Of a stretch of DNA of 64,000 nucleotides, positions 53,862 through 62,530 are shown piece after piece; positions within the stretch are counted from its first letter, which is position 1; every line of letters starts with the position of its first letter. The notes beneath the pieces were generated by a model. It made no database searches. It saw only the letters and a list, made by a program, of their open reading frames with translations, and had not been told where the DNA came from. This DNA is from Maribacter sedimenticola (GTDB taxonomy: Bacteria > Bacteroidota > Bacteroidia > Flavobacteriales > Flavobacteriaceae): the NCBI RefSeq assembly GCF_900188415.1, contig NZ_FZNV01000002.1, positions 229,339 through 293,338 on the forward strand, in the 5' to 3' direction. Both the position numbers and the translations under genes were made by a program.

Positions 53862-54272
53862 ATGAAAATTTCCATATCAATTTTATTATTGTTCTTTCTA
53901 ACGTGTCAAAAAGATGATGTTTTTTACGATACCCCAATAGATGAAACGGGTATAGTGGGTGAGTGGTTGCTAAAGGAAACGTATATAAGCCCAGGTGGCG
54001 AAACCGATTGGAAAGATGTAGCCGAAGGGCATATGTATTTATTCCGATCAGATGGTAGTTTTCAAAAAACGGCCACGGCAACAACACCAGGGCAAACAGG
54101 AGATTATGAAATAAATGAAAATGAACTAATTCTATATGTAAATAACGATACGGCAAAAGATACCTTGGGCTTTAACGCCAATTTTAATGACGTGAAAACA
54201 ATTTTGACATTGTCGCCTACGTACCCCAATATGTGTATAGAAGGCTGTTATTACCGCTACAAGAAGCAGTAG
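53862..54272 (+). CDS. Lipocalin-like lipoprotein
   Basis: This 136-residue protein has a lipoprotein signal (LLLFFLTC, Cys15). A beta-rich domain then begins GIVGEWLLKETYISPGG, the G-x-W start of lipocalin-like families in Bacteroidota. Two cysteines near the C-terminus (CIEGCYY) may form a disulfide. The ligand and role are unknown. It ends one base before the stop codon of the convergent oxyR gene. Confidence 0.68.
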   Translation: MKISISILLLFFLTCQKDDVFYDTPIDETGIVGEWLLKETYISPGGETDWKDVAEGHMYLFRSDGSFQKTATATTPGQTGDYEINENELILYVNNDTAKDTLGFNANFNDVKTILTLSPTYPNMCIEGCYYRYKKQ

Positions 54273-54273
54273 T

Positions 54274-55209
54274 TTATTTGTTCAACGGACTAATAATCTT
54301 AACATCCTGAAAAGCAATTGCACCGCGTACTACACTTGTAATTACATCTTTTAGGGCATCGGTTATTTGTACCTTTAGTTCTTTTTTGTGGTAGATCAAA
54401 CTAACTTCACGGGCAGGTGAAGGTTCTTTAAAATATTTAAGTTGTTTCTTTTTTCCGGTATCTAGTTCAATGGTGTTCAGGTAGGGGAGTAATGTCATTC
54501 CCAGTCCTTCGTTAGATAGGTTGATCAAGGTTTCAAAACTTCCACTTTGCAGACTAAAATGTTCACCGCCTATTTTTGGTGTCTTGCAAAGATTTAATAC
54601 GCCTTCCCTAAAACAATGTCCGTCTTGTAGCAATAAAATATCGGCTATATCCAAATCTTCCGGGACCAGTTCTTTTTTATTGCCCAAACGATGCTCATTA
54701 GGTACATACCCAACAAAAGGTTCATAGTATAAGGGTCGTTCCTTTATAAAATCTATCTCTAAAGGAGTAGCCGCTATTGCGGCATCCAAATGGCCATCTT
54801 GTATATTTTTGATCAGGCTTTCCGTATTCTGCTCCTTTATGATCAAATTTACCTTTGGATACTTCTGTATAAAGGTTTTTAAGAACATAGGTAGTAACGT
54901 TGGCATTATGGTAGGTATAATTCCTAACACATAATCCCCGCCAATATATCCTTTTTCCTGTTCAACAATATCTTTTATCCGTGATGCCTCATTGACAATA
55001 TTCTTGGCCTGTTCCACAATTTTTTTACCAACTTCTGTTATGGTAATGGGCTTTTTACTACGGTCAAAAAGAAGAATATCAAGTTCATCCTCTAACTTTT
55101 GTACTTGCATACTAAGGGTAGGCTGTGTAACAAAACTCTTTTCTGCAGCAAGCGTAAAGTTTTTATATTCCGCTACGGCAAGTACATATTGCAATTGGGT
55201 AATGGTCAT
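54274..55209 (-). CDS. oxyR: LysR-family hydrogen peroxide sensor OxyR
   Basis: The 311-residue regulator has an N-terminal winged helix-turn-helix (MTITQLQYVLAVAEYKNFTLAAEK) and a C-terminal sensor domain. The OxyR redox pair is exactly placed: Cys199 in QDGHCFREG and Cys208 in LNLCK, the same numbers and context as E. coli OxyR, which forms a disulfide on contact with hydrogen peroxide. No catalase or peroxidase gene lies beside it, so its targets are elsewhere; the 1-Cys peroxiredoxin at 2.3 kb is far away and has a different operator. The 210 bases upstream contain no gene. Confidence 0.95.
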   Translation of the reverse strand: MTITQLQYVLAVAEYKNFTLAAEKSFVTQPTLSMQVQKLEDELDILLFDRSKKPITITEVGKKIVEQAKNIVNEASRIKDIVEQEKGYIGGDYVLGIIPTIMPTLLPMFLKTFIQKYPKVNLIIKEQNTESLIKNIQDGHLDAAIAATPLEIDFIKERPLYYEPFVGYVPNEHRLGNKKELVPEDLDIADILLLQDGHCFREGVLNLCKTPKIGGEHFSLQSGSFETLINLSNEGLGMTLLPYLNTIELDTGKKKQLKYFKEPSPAREVSLIYHKKELKVQITDALKDVITSVVRGAIAFQDVKIISPLNK

Positions 55210-55419
55210 ATGTATAGTTTAAGGCTATAAAGTTACCAAAAACTATATTTAGAACCTATAAATGATTTCACTGTATCATTAAATTATTAATCCAAATTGG
55301 AAATGAAATACTACGGTTGAACAGATGCTCTTAAATTATGGTATTAATTCTAATAAATGCTGATAATGGTATTGATAAAACGTTGATAATATAATACTTA
55401 CAGGTGTTATGAAAAGGTG

Positions 55420-55914
55420 TTATTTTAATTGGATATAGTCCAATTCAAGATTAAAATCCTCTTCTTTGTTATTACCAATTAGAATACCTATCTGAGTAAG
55501 AAAATCGCCATGGTAATTAGGCATCTTTAGGGCATCTCCTCTAAAAAATGGTTCCATTTTCGAGAATGGTATGTTAATGGTTTTCCATTCCTTACTACTC
55601 GTAAAATGATAAATATAAGAGTGCCGTTGATGCTCTCCGGATTTACATCTAAATTGATATTTTTTTCCATCGCCCTTTAACCTAATTTCAAAAGATGAAA
55701 ACTTTGATACATCTATCCTATCCATATCGTACCGCACTAAACAAAAACCGCCATTGTGTTCTAAGGATACATGTCCGCTGAAAACACCTTTACCCTCTTT
55801 GTTCAGTTGAACAAGTCCCATGGAGACACCGCCCATGACCTCATCATTTACTATATGCCAGTTGCTAAGTTTCCTTTCTTTGGAAAATTGATAAATCATT
55901 AAAACATCGCTCAT
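55420..55914 (-). CDS. CIA30 family protein
   Basis: This 164-residue protein matches CIA30 (complex I intermediate-associated protein 30-like). Visible features are NWHIVNDEVMGGVSMG near residues 15-30, GFCLVRYD near 58 and KSGEHQRHSYIYHFT near 95, in a galactose-binding-like beta sandwich. In bacteria the role is unknown. The ATG at 55914 gives a compact domain; an ATG at 55938 would add eight residues. There is no signal peptide. It is transcribed alone. Confidence 0.82.
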   Translation of the reverse strand: MSDVLMIYQFSKERKLSNWHIVNDEVMGGVSMGLVQLNKEGKGVFSGHVSLEHNGGFCLVRYDMDRIDVSKFSSFEIRLKGDGKKYQFRCKSGEHQRHSYIYHFTSSKEWKTINIPFSKMEPFFRGDALKMPNYHGDFLTQIGILIGNNKEEDFNLELDYIQLK

Positions 55915-56042
55915 AAATTTCCTTAAATTAATAACCATTTAAAAGTACACGATGCCTAAGGTACATGTACATCCATTTAAAGTATAATTTGACTTAATAA
56001 AATTGGAGTAAGTAAAAAGGGGCCATGTTATATTCTCTCCAT

Positions 56043-56150
56043 TTATGGCCTATGTTCTAAATAGTGTTCTAAGTCCTTATAGGCAAAATAGGTAATTGAT
56101 AATAATACCGATACAAACGTCATAATTAGGGAAAAAAGTAGATAGGTCAT
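56043..56150 (-). CDS. Possible 35-residue single-span membrane peptide
   Basis: In the roughly 300-base gap between the CIA30 and PaiB-like genes, a short frame begins with ATG at 56150 and reads MTYLLFSLIMTFVSVL and so on: a hydrophobic helix of about 22 residues ending in ITYFAY, then a charged tail KDLEHYLEHRP. The composition is coding-like and unlike random A+T-rich sequence. No ribosome-binding site or family is recognised, and Bacteroidota do not need strong Shine-Dalgarno sites. The remaining bases of the gap hold nothing else visible. Real expression is uncertain. Confidence 0.35.
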   Translation of the reverse strand: MTYLLFSLIMTFVSVLLSITYFAYKDLEHYLEHRP

Positions 56151-56220
56151 GATAATAGCCTTTTTAAGAATCTACCTTATTTACGTCAAAAATTGAAAAT
56201 GGTTTGTTGTTTCTACTATG

Positions 56221-56829
56221 TTAAGGAATCATTTTTCTCATTTCACCCGCAACCGCCTTCTCTGCAGGGCCTCTTTTTTCCAATTCGTCAATAATCTTAG
56301 CATGATCTTGGTTTCTGCCTTGCGATAATTTGTGAACGGCCTGTATCTCATTAATGGTAATTTCAAATCCTATTATGCCCGTAACCTGTCTCATGGTTTT
56401 TTTGGACATATCATTTAAGGAGATAGGATGTTCAGAAGCTTTTTCATACTTATTAACCAATTGATGCAGGGCATCTAGAAGCTCTTCTTGACTTTGTAAT
56501 TTAACCGTTCCATAAACGTGAACGGCAACATAGTTCCATGTTGGAACCTCTTCTTTTGTGTACCAAGAGGAGGAGATATAACTATGCGGACCGTTGAAAA
56601 TGCATAGGACTTGATTTCCGTTTGCTAGATTTTTACTTTGAAGGTTTGCCTTGGCTATATGTCCTACCAAAACCTCAGAACCTTTTTTATTTTGGGTAAG
56701 TTCCAAAGGAATATGTGTACCCCAAGGTTTACCTTCTATGGTATTGATTAGAATACCAAAACTATTATTTTTTAAGAAGTTGCGTATCTCTGTTGGGTCA
56801 TTGTTCCTGTAGTGTTCCGGTATAAACAT
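56221..56829 (-). CDS. PaiB-type FMN-binding negative transcriptional regulator family protein
   Basis: This 202-residue protein fits the PaiB/FMN-binding split-barrel family: MFIPEHYRNND at the start, ILINTIEGKPWGTHIPLEL, then GHIAKANLQ and WNYVAVHVYGTVKL, and GIIGFEI near 152. The name comes from Bacillus PaiB, a repressor of sporulation and protease genes; most members bind flavin and have no proven regulatory role. It is probably cytoplasmic. It is read on the minus strand, divergent from the alpha/beta hydrolase gene. Confidence 0.9.
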   Translation of the reverse strand: MFIPEHYRNNDPTEIRNFLKNNSFGILINTIEGKPWGTHIPLELTQNKKGSEVLVGHIAKANLQSKNLANGNQVLCIFNGPHSYISSSWYTKEEVPTWNYVAVHVYGTVKLQSQEELLDALHQLVNKYEKASEHPISLNDMSKKTMRQVTGIIGFEITINEIQAVHKLSQGRNQDHAKIIDELEKRGPAEKAVAGEMRKMIP

Positions 56830-56956
56830 GGATTACGTTTTATACCGTAAATATAAACGATATTCCTTCCTTTTTATGAGCAAATTATTTAATGTTTTAC
56901 GCTAAGTCTACTCAATGACGATAGCTATCTTGTATTGAAATTTTTAAATAAAGAAT

Positions 56957-57790
56957 ATGCCATTTATAACAAATACAAAAGCAAAAGAACCTGTAGATAT
57001 ATTTTATGAAGATTATGGAAGTGGACAACCGGTCATACTTATACATGGTTGGCCGTTAAGTAGGAAATCTTGGGAACAACAAGTATGGAAAATCGTTGAG
57101 GAAGGGTTTCGGTGTATCTCTTATGACAGGAGAGGGTTTGGTACATCTTCCGCACCATGGGAAGACTATGGTTATTCTGCTTTGGCCAGTGACTTACAGG
57201 CCATAATTGAAAAATTGGATTTAAATGATGCCATTATTGTCGGGTTTTCTATGGGTGGTGGAGAAGTAGTCCGTTATTTAACGGATTACGGTTCTGATAA
57301 AATTGCAAAAGCGGCATTGATCAGCTCAATTATTCCTTTGGTGAAACAAAAATCTGACAATCCAGATGGGGTAGCGGAAAAGGATTTGGATGGAATTATA
57401 GATGCTCTACAAAACGATAGGGTAGGGTTTTTAAAGGAGTTCAGCAAAGGGTTCTATAATTTTGACGAGAATAAAGGTGAGCGGGTAAGTCAGGCACAAC
57501 TAGATTATGATTTTACCATTGCTTCCTTTGCTTCGCCCAGAGCTACCATACAGACTGCTTTGGCTTGGATGCATACAGATTTTAGGTCCGAGTTGAAGAA
57601 TGTGGATGTACCTACGTTGATCGTACATGGAGATGCAGATGCTACGGTGCCCATTGAAACCTCGGCCAAACAGGCAGCAGCGGAAATTAACGATAATACC
57701 TATAAAATCATTGAAGGGGCTCCACATGGGCTTAATATTACCCATGCCAAAGAACTGAACGATATCCTAATAGGCTTTTTAAAAAAATAA
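56957..57790 (+). CDS. Alpha/beta hydrolase (non-haem chloroperoxidase/arylesterase type)
   Basis: The 277-residue protein has the alpha/beta hydrolase oxyanion start LIHGWPLSRKSWE, then SYDRRGFGTSS, the nucleophile elbow GFSMGGGE with Ser near 98, the acid near HGDADATVP and the catalytic histidine in GAPHGLNITH near the C-terminus. This is the arrangement of cofactor-free bacterial haloperoxidases and arylesterases, many of which are mainly esterases with perhydrolase side activity. The substrate is unknown. It has no signal peptide. It ends with an intrinsic terminator that lies before the M23 gene. Confidence 0.9.
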   Translation: MPFITNTKAKEPVDIFYEDYGSGQPVILIHGWPLSRKSWEQQVWKIVEEGFRCISYDRRGFGTSSAPWEDYGYSALASDLQAIIEKLDLNDAIIVGFSMGGGEVVRYLTDYGSDKIAKAALISSIIPLVKQKSDNPDGVAEKDLDGIIDALQNDRVGFLKEFSKGFYNFDENKGERVSQAQLDYDFTIASFASPRATIQTALAWMHTDFRSELKNVDVPTLIVHGDADATVPIETSAKQAAAEINDNTYKIIEGAPHGLNITHAKELNDILIGFLKK

Positions 57791-57810
57791 GCATTTGACT
57801 AAGTTGAAAA

Positions 57811-57838
57811 GATCGGGCCACTTTGCCCGATTTTTTCT
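57811..57838 (+). terminator. Intrinsic terminator of the alpha/beta hydrolase gene
   Basis: ATCGGGC (57812-57818) pairs with GCCCGAT (57825-57831) around CACTTT, followed by TTTTTT. It lies directly before the M23 peptidase start. Confidence 0.9.
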
Positions 57839-57852
57839 TTTCCAGAAGTTTC

Positions 57853-58986
57853 ATGATAAGAAGAACGACTTTTATACAATGTGCAATTCTACTTCTTGTA
57901 CTTATTTTAATAGGTTGCAAGCAGATAAGAAAGGTGGCAGATGTACTGGTACAACCTACCGCAAGGGAAATTTATGCACGAAATTTTGAGAACGATAATC
58001 AACAGTTTGCCATATGGGAAAGAGCGTTTAAAGAAGCAAGAAAAGATAGTTTGCTCATTAATTTGCCCTATGTGGAAATAGCCAAAGGGTTTTCCCATAG
58101 GTATGTGGTCTATAGTTATAACCTCTTTTTGGAAGAGGGAGTAACATTACATGTTGATATAAAAAATAGGGAAGAAGAGAGTCGGTTTTTTATAGACGTC
58201 TTGCAAATAGAATCAGATAGTAGCATTACTCAATTTGCACAAAATGAAATCAACAGCCCTATATTGCAGGTTGACATTGAAACAACAGGTACCTATAAAA
58301 TATTGATACAACCGGAAATAAATGCTCTAGGTGATTTTGAGATACAAATGTACAATACGCCCAGGTTCATGTTTCCTGTGGCAGGGAGCACTAATGATGC
58401 CGTACAAAGTTTTTGGGGTGCCAAGCGTGATGCCGGCGCACGTTTACATGAAGGTATAGATATATTTGCCACACGCGGCACCCCGGTGGTTGCCGCCGCG
58501 GAGGGTAGAATTACTTCAGCAGGTAATAGGGGGTTGGGCGGTAAACAAGTATGGTTGCGTACCGGTTTGTTGGGAAAGTCGCTTTACTATGCCCATTTAG
58601 ATAGTATTATGGCACAGGTAGGAGATAGGGTCAACGTAGGAGATACATTGGGTCTGGTAGGTAATACAGGCAATGCTAGGACTACTGCGCCGCATTTACA
58701 TTTCGGTATATATAAAACTGGTAAAGGAGCGGTTAATCCGTTACCATTTGTATGGAAGACCACCAAGCCGGAACTGACGAATCCTTTGCCGATCATACCT
58801 CAACTAATGGTTTCTTCAACAAGGGCCAATCTAAGAAATAGTCCTACCACCAATAGTTTGGTTGTGGGAGAGGCAATTAAAAGTGATACGTTACAATTAC
58901 TGGGCTATACAAACAAGTGGGCCCATGTACTTACCGCTAGCGGTAAAAAGGCTTTCGTTCATAGTAGTCTAGTAGCTACACCCTAA
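57853..58986 (+). CDS. M23 (LytM) peptidase lipoprotein with C-terminal SH3-like domain
   Basis: This 377-residue protein begins with a lipoprotein signal (LLLVLILIGC). The start at 57853 is chosen because an earlier in-frame ATG at 57823 lies inside the terminator hairpin. A beta-rich N-terminal part (about 60-180) leads to an M23 domain with LHEGIDIFATRGTPV and HLHFGIY, the zinc ligands. An SH3b-type domain follows (ANLRNSPTTNSLVVGE to the end), which may bind peptidoglycan. Such enzymes cut cross-bridges or serve as adaptors. The expected HxxxD and HxH metal motifs are present, so activity is likely. Confidence 0.9.
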   Translation: MIRRTTFIQCAILLLVLILIGCKQIRKVADVLVQPTAREIYARNFENDNQQFAIWERAFKEARKDSLLINLPYVEIAKGFSHRYVVYSYNLFLEEGVTLHVDIKNREEESRFFIDVLQIESDSSITQFAQNEINSPILQVDIETTGTYKILIQPEINALGDFEIQMYNTPRFMFPVAGSTNDAVQSFWGAKRDAGARLHEGIDIFATRGTPVVAAAEGRITSAGNRGLGGKQVWLRTGLLGKSLYYAHLDSIMAQVGDRVNVGDTLGLVGNTGNARTTAPHLHFGIYKTGKGAVNPLPFVWKTTKPELTNPLPIIPQLMVSSTRANLRNSPTTNSLVVGEAIKSDTLQLLGYTNKWAHVLTASGKKAFVHSSLVATP

Positions 58987-59043
58987 TAAACGGTTGTTCA
59001 AAAAGGCCTTGAGCATTGTTTATGACCCCACAGAATTAAGTGT

Positions 59044-59877
59044 TCAATTTAATTGAACATGTGCCAATACCGGAAGGTGGTCAGAGATATGCTTATTATT
59101 TTCCATGCGGTCATCAATATGCATATACCTGTTTACGGTTGCATTCTTTATTAATACATAGTCTATCCTATCCGTAAGGTTTTTTTTATGATCAAACCCG
59201 TTAAACGTACCAGTTGGCCCATAAAAGGGTTGTCTGGAAATTGATTGGCCGTCTTGTAGCACATTTTTTAAATATTGAATTGGTGCTTCTTGGGGTTTTA
59301 AATTTAAATCACCCATAAGTATAACGGGTAAATTTTCTGTGTTGAGCTCTTTTATTTTAGCCACGATCAACTGTGCGGATTTTTCCCTGGCTAACGTTCC
59401 CCTGTGGTCAAAATGTGTGTTGAACACCCAAAATTGCTTTTGCGTTTGTAGGTCTTGGAATAAGGCATAGGTACATATTCGTTCTAGTGCCGCATCCCAC
59501 CCCACAGAAATTTTTTGGGGAGTATCGGACAGCCAAAAAGTTTCACTTTGTATCATTTTATATTTAGATACATTGAATAAAATAGGGGAATACTCGCCCT
59601 TTGTTTTGCCATCTTCACGACCCACGCCAACGTAATTGAATCCTTTTAGATGTTGGTTCAAATAACTCAATTGTCTGTCCAACACCTCTTGCATACCCAC
59701 AATCCCCGGCTGATAATGTGTAATTAGATTAACCATGGCTTCTTTTCTATCGTTCCAATTATTTATGGTGTCACCGGTATTGTCATATTTAATGTTATAG
59801 CTCATTACTATGGCATCTTGTGCTATAGTAGTTGTTGTAAATAGTAGAAATATTAATATTTGAAGCGCAATTTTCAT
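59044..59877 (-). CDS. Exported endonuclease/exonuclease/phosphatase family protein
   Basis: The 277-residue protein has a signal peptide (about 1-19) and an EEP fold: SYNIKYDN, GMQEVLDRQL, FWVFNTHFDHRG, VILMGDLNLKP, RIDYVLIK and ISDHLPVLAHVQ, which contain the catalytic Asn, Glu, Asp and His residues. The fold serves nucleases, phosphodiesterases and lipid phosphatases; GxF(N)G-type motifs at GPTGTFNGFDH recall secreted sphingomyelinase-like or nuclease members. The substrate is unknown. It is transcribed alone, convergent with the M23 gene. Confidence 0.88.
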   Translation of the reverse strand: MKIALQILIFLLFTTTTIAQDAIVMSYNIKYDNTGDTINNWNDRKEAMVNLITHYQPGIVGMQEVLDRQLSYLNQHLKGFNYVGVGREDGKTKGEYSPILFNVSKYKMIQSETFWLSDTPQKISVGWDAALERICTYALFQDLQTQKQFWVFNTHFDHRGTLAREKSAQLIVAKIKELNTENLPVILMGDLNLKPQEAPIQYLKNVLQDGQSISRQPFYGPTGTFNGFDHKKNLTDRIDYVLIKNATVNRYMHIDDRMENNKHISDHLPVLAHVQLN

Positions 59878-60013
59878 TTGTTGAATTTATAGGTTGTTTT
59901 CGCTTTATGAAGATAATGATATTGTTATTGTTTTCACTCACGAATAAGGTGAAATTCAAAGTATAAACGCTTTCTTAACAACTGTTATTTATTGCTTTTT
60001 GTATTTTCACGGT

Positions 60014-60394
60014 ATGGAGGTAAAAGGCTATTTACATCAAATACATCCCGTGCTTCCCGTTTGGGATGTTGTAGAGGCGTTGGATTTTTATGTCAACCGT
60101 TTGGGTTTTAGGATTGCATTTGCGGATGATGCCAAAAAACCTAAGTATGCCGGGGTCATAAGAGATGCTATAGAAATACATTTACAATGGCACGATGTTA
60201 AGGAATGGGAATTGGAAATTGATCGGCCCATGTTGCGTATCGTTACCCAAAATATCCAAGCATTGTATAATGAATACGCAGAAATGGATATTTTTAATCC
60301 CCACACCTTATTGCGAGAAACGGCGTGGGGTACCAAGGAATTTGCCTTTTACGATCCCTTTAAAAATGGTTTGACCTTTTATAGGGATATATAA
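60014..60394 (+). CDS. VOC superfamily (glyoxalase/bleomycin resistance-like) protein
   Basis: This 126-residue protein has the paired beta-alpha-beta-beta-beta modules of the VOC superfamily: HQIHPVLPVWDVVEALDFYVNRLGFRIAF at the start, and NGLTFYRDI at the end. The ATG at 60014 is preferred over a TTG at 59999. Metal-binding His and Glu positions are only partly conserved, so an enzyme or a small-molecule binding protein are both possible. It lies 46 bases upstream of the epimerase-like gene and may be read with it. Confidence 0.82.
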   Translation: MEVKGYLHQIHPVLPVWDVVEALDFYVNRLGFRIAFADDAKKPKYAGVIRDAIEIHLQWHDVKEWELEIDRPMLRIVTQNIQALYNEYAEMDIFNPHTLLRETAWGTKEFAFYDPFKNGLTFYRDI

Positions 60395-60440
60395 TATAAG
60401 TTAATTTAAAAATTTGATTATCAGATAAATAGAATAATAA

Positions 60441-61424
60441 ATGAAAGTATTGTTTATTGGTGGAACCGGAAATATAAGTACACCTAGTAGTAAATTGGCC
60501 ATTGCAAACGGAATAGATTTATATGTGTTGAACAGGGGCAAGGCAAAAGTTGAGCTCAAAGGTGCACAATCCATAATAGGTGACATCAATAAACCCGAGG
60601 AATTAAGCGAATTAAAAAAACATGATTGGGATGTTGTGGTCAATTGGATCGCGTTTACCAAAGAAGATATTGAACGTGATATTGAACTATTTAGTGGAAA
60701 GACCAAACAATATATATTTATTAGTTCCGCGTCTTGTTACCAGACTCCGTTAAGTTATCCGGTAATCACTGAATCTACGCCGTTGCACAATCCGTTATGG
60801 GATTATTCACAGGATAAAATTGCTTGTGAGGACCGTTTGCAGCAAGAATACCGAAATAATGGATTCCCTATTACAATTGTAAGGCCATCATTGACCTATG
60901 ACACGGTCATACCTATAGCTATTGGCGGATTTGATAAATTTAATACCGCTCAACGTATATTGAACGGTAAGGAAATTATAGTTCATGGTGATGGTACCTC
61001 TCTTTGGACAGTAACCCATTCCGATGATTTTGCAAAAGGCTTCGTTGGTCTGTTAGGTTTACAAACGGCTATAGGACATGCATTTCACATTACCTCTGAT
61101 GAAGTGCTAAGCTGGAACATGATTTATAAAATTTTAGCCGATGCCCTGGGCAAAAAGGCGAAAATAGTCCATATAGCATCAGATTTCATATGCAAGAAAG
61201 AACCATCGTTTACAGGAACATTATTAGCGGATAAGGCAGAAAGTGTACTTTTTGATAATACTAAAATAAAAACCTTTGTACCGGGTTTTAAAGCTACAAT
61301 TCCATTTTCGGAAGGGATAAAGAGGACCGTAAAGTGGTTGTTAGAGCATCCAGAACTTCAAAACATAGATGAAGAGACAGAGGCTAAGATTGAGAATGTG
61401 TTAAAGGCTTATAAAGGTTTGTAG
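60441..61424 (+). CDS. NAD-dependent epimerase/dehydratase family protein
   Basis: The 327-residue protein has the Rossmann start MKVLFIGGTGNIST, a GDINKPEEL segment for the adenine side, and SSASCYQTP where classical members have a Ser-x-Tyr region; the catalytic Tyr is not clearly in the YxxxK arrangement (YSQDKIACE near 125 is the best match). It resembles extended SDR proteins that act on nucleotide sugars, but the shifted motifs may mean another reductase or a binding role. It is the last gene before a 310-base non-coding region. Confidence 0.8.
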   Translation: MKVLFIGGTGNISTPSSKLAIANGIDLYVLNRGKAKVELKGAQSIIGDINKPEELSELKKHDWDVVVNWIAFTKEDIERDIELFSGKTKQYIFISSASCYQTPLSYPVITESTPLHNPLWDYSQDKIACEDRLQQEYRNNGFPITIVRPSLTYDTVIPIAIGGFDKFNTAQRILNGKEIIVHGDGTSLWTVTHSDDFAKGFVGLLGLQTAIGHAFHITSDEVLSWNMIYKILADALGKKAKIVHIASDFICKKEPSFTGTLLADKAESVLFDNTKIKTFVPGFKATIPFSEGIKRTVKWLLEHPELQNIDEETEAKIENVLKAYKGL

Positions 61425-61437
61425 ATTTTTGAGAGCA

Positions 61438-61633
61438 CTAGCAGATTGATTCACCATTTGTATTGCCCACCTCTAGACCCTGCATGGAGGGGAATAGTTT
61501 ATTGCTTTAAAAGAACTTTGGGTAGATTATTGTTGTTTTTAAAACTTCAAATTTGCCAGAAACCCACAAACTAAAACGTGTTTTCCCCTCTTGGGAGGAG
61601 ATTAAGGGTTGGGTTCTTTGAGTCTGCTGAATT
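61438..61633. repeat. Degenerate inverted-repeat intergenic element
   Basis: The roughly 300-base gap between the epimerase-like and DUF6090 genes holds no gene. Its two ends are imperfect inverted repeats of about 50 bases. CTAGCAGATT, GCCCACC and GGAGGGGAA on the left (61438-61494) are mirrored by CAGACTC, ACCCAACC and AGAGGGGAAAA on the complement of the right arm (61581-61633). The middle of about 85 bases is unremarkable. This looks like a small non-autonomous mobile element or its remnant, of the kind scattered between Bacteroidota genes. No transposase is present. Confidence 0.45.
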
Positions 61634-61734
61634 TTTTCTTTACTGTGAAATTATAATAAAAGTATACATTGTGCACAATCATTTTCTTCACCGTGGAGTG
61701 GTAAGTGATGAGTAATTATATACTAACTTGAATC

Positions 61735-62478
61735 TTACTTTTCATGATGCTCTAAATAATTATCTATTCTATGATATAGGAGTGCAGCATCTCTTTTAGC
61801 ATACTCAAGCCTACTTAAAATAGAATAGGCATACGTTAATTCTGAATTAGTGAGTTGGTAAAATTTATCCTTACGCATCATTTTTAAAAGAATGGGGATT
61901 TCGGTGGGACTTACGGAATCTGGAAATTTAGGGTTATATACTTTATATGAGTTCATAAAATGCGGATAATCACTACGTGCATCTGCACCATATTCATATA
62001 AGAATTCTAAATTTAAATAGTACGCAACAATCTCATCACGAATGTCTTGGTCTGAGATTAGACTAATATTACCGGTACTTGATAATTCATTATAAGTTCT
62101 GTTATTAGGGGTAAGCCTGCCGATGCCATAAATACCACCATAAGCTACATCATTTATAAATGTGATGGTATCGGTTGGTATAATACCGTTCAGATAATAA
62201 TTTTTAGCTTTATTTAAGCCTTGTATTTTTTTATCACCTCTTTTAAACCAACTCCTTTCAAAATATAATGAATCCGATAGTAAATCTTCTTGAATGTTCT
62301 TGAGGTAATTCAGTTCTACTTCTCTGCTTTTACGAGACTCATTCCAATTATTAATCTGTAATGCAATCAATATTCCAAAAACAACGAGAAAAATTTCACC
62401 GATGGCGTATTTTAAGTACTTGGAGACTTTGCCTTCTTCGAGCAGGTTTCTTCGGATTTTTCTAAAGAAATTAATCAT
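61735..62478 (-). CDS. DUF6090 family protein
   Basis: This 247-residue protein fits DUF6090, common in Bacteroidota. It begins MINFFRKIRRNLLEEGKVSKYLKYAIGEI, has one membrane helix (about 28-43) and then NNWNESRKSREVELNYLKNIQEDL, after which a helical soluble domain extends to the end. The function is unknown. It lies after the M28 peptidase gene on the same strand with a 52-base gap. Confidence 0.88.
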   Translation of the reverse strand: MINFFRKIRRNLLEEGKVSKYLKYAIGEIFLVVFGILIALQINNWNESRKSREVELNYLKNIQEDLLSDSLYFERSWFKRGDKKIQGLNKAKNYYLNGIIPTDTITFINDVAYGGIYGIGRLTPNNRTYNELSSTGNISLISDQDIRDEIVAYYLNLEFLYEYGADARSDYPHFMNSYKVYNPKFPDSVSPTEIPILLKMMRKDKFYQLTNSELTYAYSILSRLEYAKRDAALLYHRIDNYLEHHEK

Positions 62479-62530
62479 TGGTCAATTGTTCTGATTTCTG
62501 GGCGTCAAATTGATTTATTTTAGAGTGCAT

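Noticed and set aside
57823-57852. ATG at 57823 as start of the M23 peptidase
   Set aside because: It lies within the terminator hairpin of the preceding gene, and the ATG at 57853 begins a good lipoprotein signal.
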